DNA of 17,248 nt, from NCBI GenBank assembly GCA_008016945.1, contig SSGN01000029.1, forward strand, positions 1 through 17,248, written 5' to 3'. This document shows, in pieces, positions 14,449-17,248 of this stretch. How positions within the stretch are numbered: position 1 is the stretch's first letter; each line of letters opens with the position of its first letter. The notes under the pieces were generated by a model. It saw only the letters and a program-made list of their open reading frames with translations. It was not told the origin of the DNA and made no database searches. This DNA comes from Flavobacteriales bacterium. Lineage in GTDB: Bacteria; Bacteroidota; Bacteroidia; Flavobacteriales; PHOS-HE28. Position numbers and translations under genes: made by a program.

Positions 14449-15282
14449 TTATCGCTTCTTGCTCACGGCCACCGCGCTTTTCGCATACACCATATAGATG
14501 TCCAAGTAGGGGCGCATCCCCACCGGTTGGCGTTTGTTGGGTTCCACGGGGATCACCAATAACACCTTGTCCTCCCAGGTGGCCGCTTGGAAGGCTTTGT
14601 ATCTCTTGAACGCGTCGAGTTTCGGGTAGCGGTGCTCGAATGCGTCGATGCCCTCTGGCCAGTTGCGTTCGTGGCTGCGGAACACCACGGCATCGATCTC
14701 GGCCGGGCTCATGCCGTTCTCGGCGAGCTTGGCCAAGGCCACACTGTCCGAACCGAGGTCGTATGTGGCGTACACCGCATCCGGGGTGTTGATCCGTGCC
14801 TCGCGCATCCGGCGCCAGCTGGGCCCCTTGCTTGGCTTGGGGCGTTGCGCGTCCATCAGTGCGGTGGATACCGCCGGCTCCGGGAGTACCAGGTAGATGT
14901 CTTCACGACTTCGGAGTTCTTCGGGCATGTGGTAGTTCTCGGCGGCAGGCACGTACACCACCACCTTCGGTCCTTGCTCATCGGCATAGGAGCAGATCCG
15001 GTGTGCGGTGTAGTTGCGCACGGCAGCCACATTGGCGGCAAGTGCACTGTCGGTGCGCAGGCCGGTGGGCAGTTTGTCGGCTTTGCCTTGTGCCAGCACG
15101 TGTTGGACCCGCTCTTCGGCCACACCGGCGGCCTGCATGCCTGAACGGATGGTGGGGTCCTGGGCCAGATCCGGCTTGCGGACCAACTGGGCGATGTCCG
15201 AAATGACCACGGCATCGTGTTGTGCCATGACCATGGAAGTGGAGCAGAGGGTGAGGAATGCCGGGATCCAGAGTGCGCGCAT
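14449..15282 (-). CDS. Secreted protein of unknown function
   Basis: A 277-residue exported protein that I do not recognise. The start at 15282 opens into a signal peptide (MRALWIPAFLTLCSTSMVMAQ); an in-frame start upstream at 15303 would add seven residues. The mature part has no membrane segment. It shows a helical N-terminal region (about 25-100, with AAGVAEERVQHVLAQGKADKL), a strand-rich stretch PKVVVYVPAAENY followed by IYLVLPEPAV, a basic linker (RPKPSKGPSWRRMREAR), and a C-terminal part ending KVLLVIPVEPNKRQPVGMRP then YLDIYMVYAKS. Two similar blocks, VVVYVP..EN/DIYLVLPE and VLLVIPVEPN/DIYMVYAKS, hint at an internal duplication. It diverges from the glutathione peroxidase gene across a palindrome. 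The codon usage is normal. No catalytic motif was found. Confidence 0.82.
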   Translation of the reverse strand: MRALWIPAFLTLCSTSMVMAQHDAVVISDIAQLVRKPDLAQDPTIRSGMQAAGVAEERVQHVLAQGKADKLPTGLRTDSALAANVAAVRNYTAHRICSYADEQGPKVVVYVPAAENYHMPEELRSREDIYLVLPEPAVSTALMDAQRPKPSKGPSWRRMREARINTPDAVYATYDLGSDSVALAKLAENGMSPAEIDAVVFRSHERNWPEGIDAFEHRYPKLDAFKRYKAFQAATWEDKVLLVIPVEPNKRQPVGMRPYLDIYMVYAKSAVAVSKKR

Positions 15283-15318
15283 GTGCACGTATACGGCGGG
15301 CATGCTCCTGGGGTTGCG

Positions 15319-15335
15319 ACCGGTGGACCACCGGT
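15319..15335. promoter_or_regulatory. Palindromic operator candidate between divergent genes
   Basis: ACCGGTGG-A-CCACCGGT is a perfect 8-bp inverted repeat around a single central base, located 37 bases upstream of the secreted-protein start (15282) and 93 bases upstream of the glutathione peroxidase ATG (15429). This is the size and symmetry of a dimeric repressor or activator site. A very short-loop hairpin in RNA is sterically unfavourable, which favours a DNA-level role. No regulator gene is adjacent. Confidence 0.4.
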
Positions 15336-15428
15336 GTTCCGGACGGGGCGGGGAAGGGGCCGCACACCTTGACCGTGCCCGGTCGACATGCGCGGAACAT
15401 TCCGGAACTTCGTGCCCACCTCATCATC

Positions 15429-16028
15429 ATGCGGATCCGGATCATCCTCATCGGCCTGGCACTCGTCGTTGCGGGGTGCTTCAACCGCGTGCAGGTGGGG
15501 CCGGTCTCCTTTCCGGTGAACGGCCAAAGCACCAGACCCCTTCCGCCCATGTCCCTCTACGACCTCTCTGCTACCGACATCCATGGCCGGATCATGGGCT
15601 TGGACCAGTTCCGTGGCAAACGCATCATAGTGGTGAACACCGCCAGCGAATGCGGGTACACCCCGCAATACGCCCAACTCCAGGAGTTGTACGAACGGTA
15701 CAAGGAGAAGGGCCTGGTGATCCTCGGATTCCCCAGCGATGATTTCGGTGGACAGGAGCCTGGGAGCGAGCAGGAGATCGCCACCTTCTGCCAGAAGAAC
15801 TATGGCGTCACGTTCCCGCTAATGGCCAAAGTGCGCATCAAGGGCGATGGCCAACATGCCGTGTACCATTGGTTGGCCAACAAGGAAGCGAACGGGGTGA
15901 TGGACACCGAGGTGATGTGGAACTTCCACAAGTACCTGATCGGTCCGGACGGTGTGCTGGACATGTCGATGGGGTCGGCCGTGAGCCCGTTGGATGAACG
16001 TGTGATCAACTGGGTCGAAGGGAAATGA
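15429..16028 (+). CDS. Glutathione peroxidase-family lipoprotein (thiol peroxidase)
   Basis: A 199-residue peroxidase of the GPx family, which reduces H2O2 or lipid hydroperoxides using a thiol donor (thioredoxin for most bacterial members). The N-terminus (MRIRIILIGLALVVAGC) is a lipoprotein signal with lipobox cysteine C17, so the enzyme acts anchored in the cell envelope. The peroxidatic cysteine is C75 in NTASECGYT, the conserved loop is GFPSDDFGGQEPG (100-112), a candidate resolving cysteine is C121 in ATFCQKNYG, and the WNF motif is at 164-166. Classical members read CNQF in the loop; here it is SDDF, so the catalytic Gln is replaced by Asp (D105). The ATG at 15429 is chosen to start the signal. 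The stop overlaps the bshB1 ATG (ATGA, 16025-16028). Confidence 0.92.
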   Translation: MRIRIILIGLALVVAGCFNRVQVGPVSFPVNGQSTRPLPPMSLYDLSATDIHGRIMGLDQFRGKRIIVVNTASECGYTPQYAQLQELYERYKEKGLVILGFPSDDFGGQEPGSEQEIATFCQKNYGVTFPLMAKVRIKGDGQHAVYHWLANKEANGVMDTEVMWNFHKYLIGPDGVLDMSMGSAVSPLDERVINWVEGK

Positions 16029-16744
16029 ACCAAGTGGACATCCTGTGCATCACCGCACACCCCGACGATGTGGAGATCGCCATGGCGGGCACCGTGTTGC
16101 ACCACCGTGCCCTGGGGCATACGGTGGGTCTGGTGGAACTCACCGCTGGGGAGTTGGGCACTCGGGGCACACCGGAGATCCGCAAGCAGGAAGCCGATGC
16201 GGCCATGCGGGTGTTGGATGCCGCTTTCCGGTACCAGTTGGGGTTGCGCGATGGCTTCTTCCGTGCCGACGAGGATAGCCTGTTGAATGTGGTCGTCGCG
16301 ATCCGCCGACATCGTCCGCAGCTGGTGCTCACCAACGCCATCGAGGATCGCCATCCCGACCATGGCCGAGGTGCGGCGTTGGTGGCCGAGGCCTGTTTCC
16401 TCAGCGGTTTGCGCCGGATCGCCACCCACGATGATGGCCGGGAGCAACAGGCCTGGCGCCCCAACACGGTGCTGCACAGCGTACAGGACCGCTGGATCCA
16501 GCCGGACCTGATCGTGGATGTGACGCCGTATTGGCCGGAGAAGGAACGGGCGTTGCGCTGTTTCCGATCCCAGTTCCACGACCCTGGAAGTACCGAACCG
16601 GTGAGCCCGATCTCAACCCCCGATTTCTTGCCTTTCCTGGAGGCACGTGCGCGCCAGATGGGGCGCCTGATCGGTGCTACCTATGCCGAGGGGTTCACCG
16701 TGACCCGCCCGCCCGGGGTGAAGGACCTGTTGGACCTCGGCTGA
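16025..16744 (+). CDS. bshB1: Bacillithiol biosynthesis deacetylase BshB1
   Basis: A 239-residue zinc-dependent LmbE/PIG-L deacetylase that removes the acetyl group from N-acetylglucosaminyl malate, the second step of bacillithiol synthesis. Zinc ligands are H12 and D15 of AHPDDVE and H113 of EDRHPDHGR, with the general-base Asp in the same AHPDD motif. The signatures TAGELGTRGTPEIR (residues 40-53) and the C-terminal SPDF/TPDF...EARARQMGRLIGATYAEGF with PPGVKDLLDL are typical of BshB1 and separate it from other LmbE proteins. Its ATG overlaps the stop of the peroxidase gene, so the two are co-translated. bshA and bshC are not in the window. It converges on the glycosyltransferase gene with only four bases between stops, leaving no room for a terminator. 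Confidence 0.95.
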   Translation: MNQVDILCITAHPDDVEIAMAGTVLHHRALGHTVGLVELTAGELGTRGTPEIRKQEADAAMRVLDAAFRYQLGLRDGFFRADEDSLLNVVVAIRRHRPQLVLTNAIEDRHPDHGRGAALVAEACFLSGLRRIATHDDGREQQAWRPNTVLHSVQDRWIQPDLIVDVTPYWPEKERALRCFRSQFHDPGSTEPVSPISTPDFLPFLEARARQMGRLIGATYAEGFTVTRPPGVKDLLDLG

Positions 16745-16748
16745 GCCG

Positions 16749-17248
16749 TTAGCGGAAAAGCGACCACAACCGTTGTGTGTTCCGGAACCCCAGGATCCGA
16801 TGCAGGGCCAGGTAGTTCCGGCCCGTGGTGGGCGATACCGTCGGGCGGAAGTCCTTCGGTAACTGCTCGCGGTGGAAGGTCAACGCGGCTTGGTGGTCGT
16901 GTTCATACAACACGCGGATCGAATCGAACAGGAACTGATGGAAGGCCTTGAGCTGTTCCGGGCCCCGCTGGTCGCGCAGGTGTTCGATGATCCGCGTGCG
17001 TAGGTTCACGTACCGGATCCAGTTGCCGCTCAGGTTCGTCTGGGTGATGGATCCCGAAGCCCTTTTCCGTACGATGCTATATTGCTCCGTATCGAAGAGG
17101 ACCCGCTTTGTGGTCTTCAGTACACGGAACATCAGGTCGTACTCCTGGCTGCTGCGCATGGTCTCGTCCCAGCCGTGTACCTGCTCCACCACGTCGCGTT
17201 TCCACAGGTTGCTGATGGTGTTGCCCAGGTCCGTGCGCATCAGGTGTA
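16749..17248 (-). CDS. Glycosyltransferase family 2, C-terminal part (5' end outside window)
   Basis: The 3' portion (about 165 residues) of a family 2 glycosyltransferase, which would transfer a sugar from a nucleotide-sugar donor during polysaccharide or glycan assembly at the cytoplasmic face of the membrane. The visible N-terminal stretch GNTISNLWKRDVVEQVHGWDETMRSSQEYDLMFRVLK is the acceptor-binding end of the GT-A domain, where GWDE and the QEYDL (ED/QEYD) motif hold the likely catalytic base. The donor-binding N-terminus with the DxD motif lies beyond the window. The rest is a helical tail rich in charged residues, ending TGRNYLALHRILGFRNTQRLWSLFR, without a membrane segment. The frame remains open to base 17248, so the ATG at 17240 is internal. 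The substrate is unknown. Confidence 0.87.
   Translation of the reverse strand, partial: HLMRTDLGNTISNLWKRDVVEQVHGWDETMRSSQEYDLMFRVLKTTKRVLFDTEQYSIVRKRASGSITQTNLSGNWIRYVNLRTRIIEHLRDQRGPEQLKAFHQFLFDSIRVLYEHDHQAALTFHREQLPKDFRPTVSPTTGRNYLALHRILGFRNTQRLWSLFR

Noticed and set aside
1..17248. Search for CRISPR arrays, tRNA/rRNA genes, insertion sequences, prophage or defence islands
   Set aside because: No regularly spaced repeats with spacers, no RNA-gene signatures, and no transposase, integrase or known defence motifs were seen on either strand.

Overview
The window looks like a chromosomal segment of a high-GC (about 60% by eye) member of the Bacteroidota, most likely a Flavobacteriales-type bacterium known mainly from metagenomes. 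The taxonomic placement is inference. It rests on a bacillithiol-pathway deacetylase of the BshB1 type, an OmpA protein with an N-terminal NGDFE module, a mitochondrial-type aconitase, weak or absent Shine-Dalgarno sequences, and a perfect Bacteroidetes -7 box (TACCTTTG) upstream of purB. No rRNA, tRNA, CRISPR array, transposase, integrase or phage gene was seen. Coding density is high and codon use is uniform, so this reads as core genome rather than an island.

Layout. 1-4660 (+): 3' part of aconitase, a small outer-membrane beta-barrel protein, an OmpA-family envelope protein and an MFS transporter of the UMF1 type. 4661-4850 holds a composite palindromic repeat. 4851-6074 (+): L-2-hydroxyglutarate oxidase (lhgO). 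6156-6198 is a strong terminator serving the minus-strand 180-aa helical protein at 6216-6758, which is divergent from a DinB-fold protein (6850-7341). 7389-8582 is an OprO/P-like porin, convergent with a SanA-type membrane protein (8631-9323). Upstream of that on the minus strand lie a short, possibly truncated ORF followed by tandem 10-bp repeats, and adenylosuccinate lyase purB (9618-10976).

11284-12449 (+): an EI24/CysZ-like membrane protein translationally coupled to a small secreted carboxypeptidase-regulatory-like protein. The latter overlaps tail to tail with a minus-strand pair, DUF2157 membrane protein plus GDYXXLXY-domain protein (14347 to 12424). A secreted protein of unknown function (15282-14449, minus) is divergent from a lipoprotein glutathione peroxidase that is ATGA-coupled to bshB1 (15429-16744). 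A perfect 8+1+8 palindrome lies between the divergent genes. A truncated family 2 glycosyltransferase (minus) closes the window.

Functionally this is mixed housekeeping: TCA cycle (aconitase), 2-hydroxyglutarate repair, purine synthesis and thiol redox (peroxidase plus bacillithiol synthesis), together with many envelope proteins. I found no convincing new defence or mobile system. The best leads are the DUF2157/GDYXXLXY pair, the palindrome beside the gpx-bshB1 operon, the short ORF that runs into a repeat behind purB, and several intergenic repeat families.
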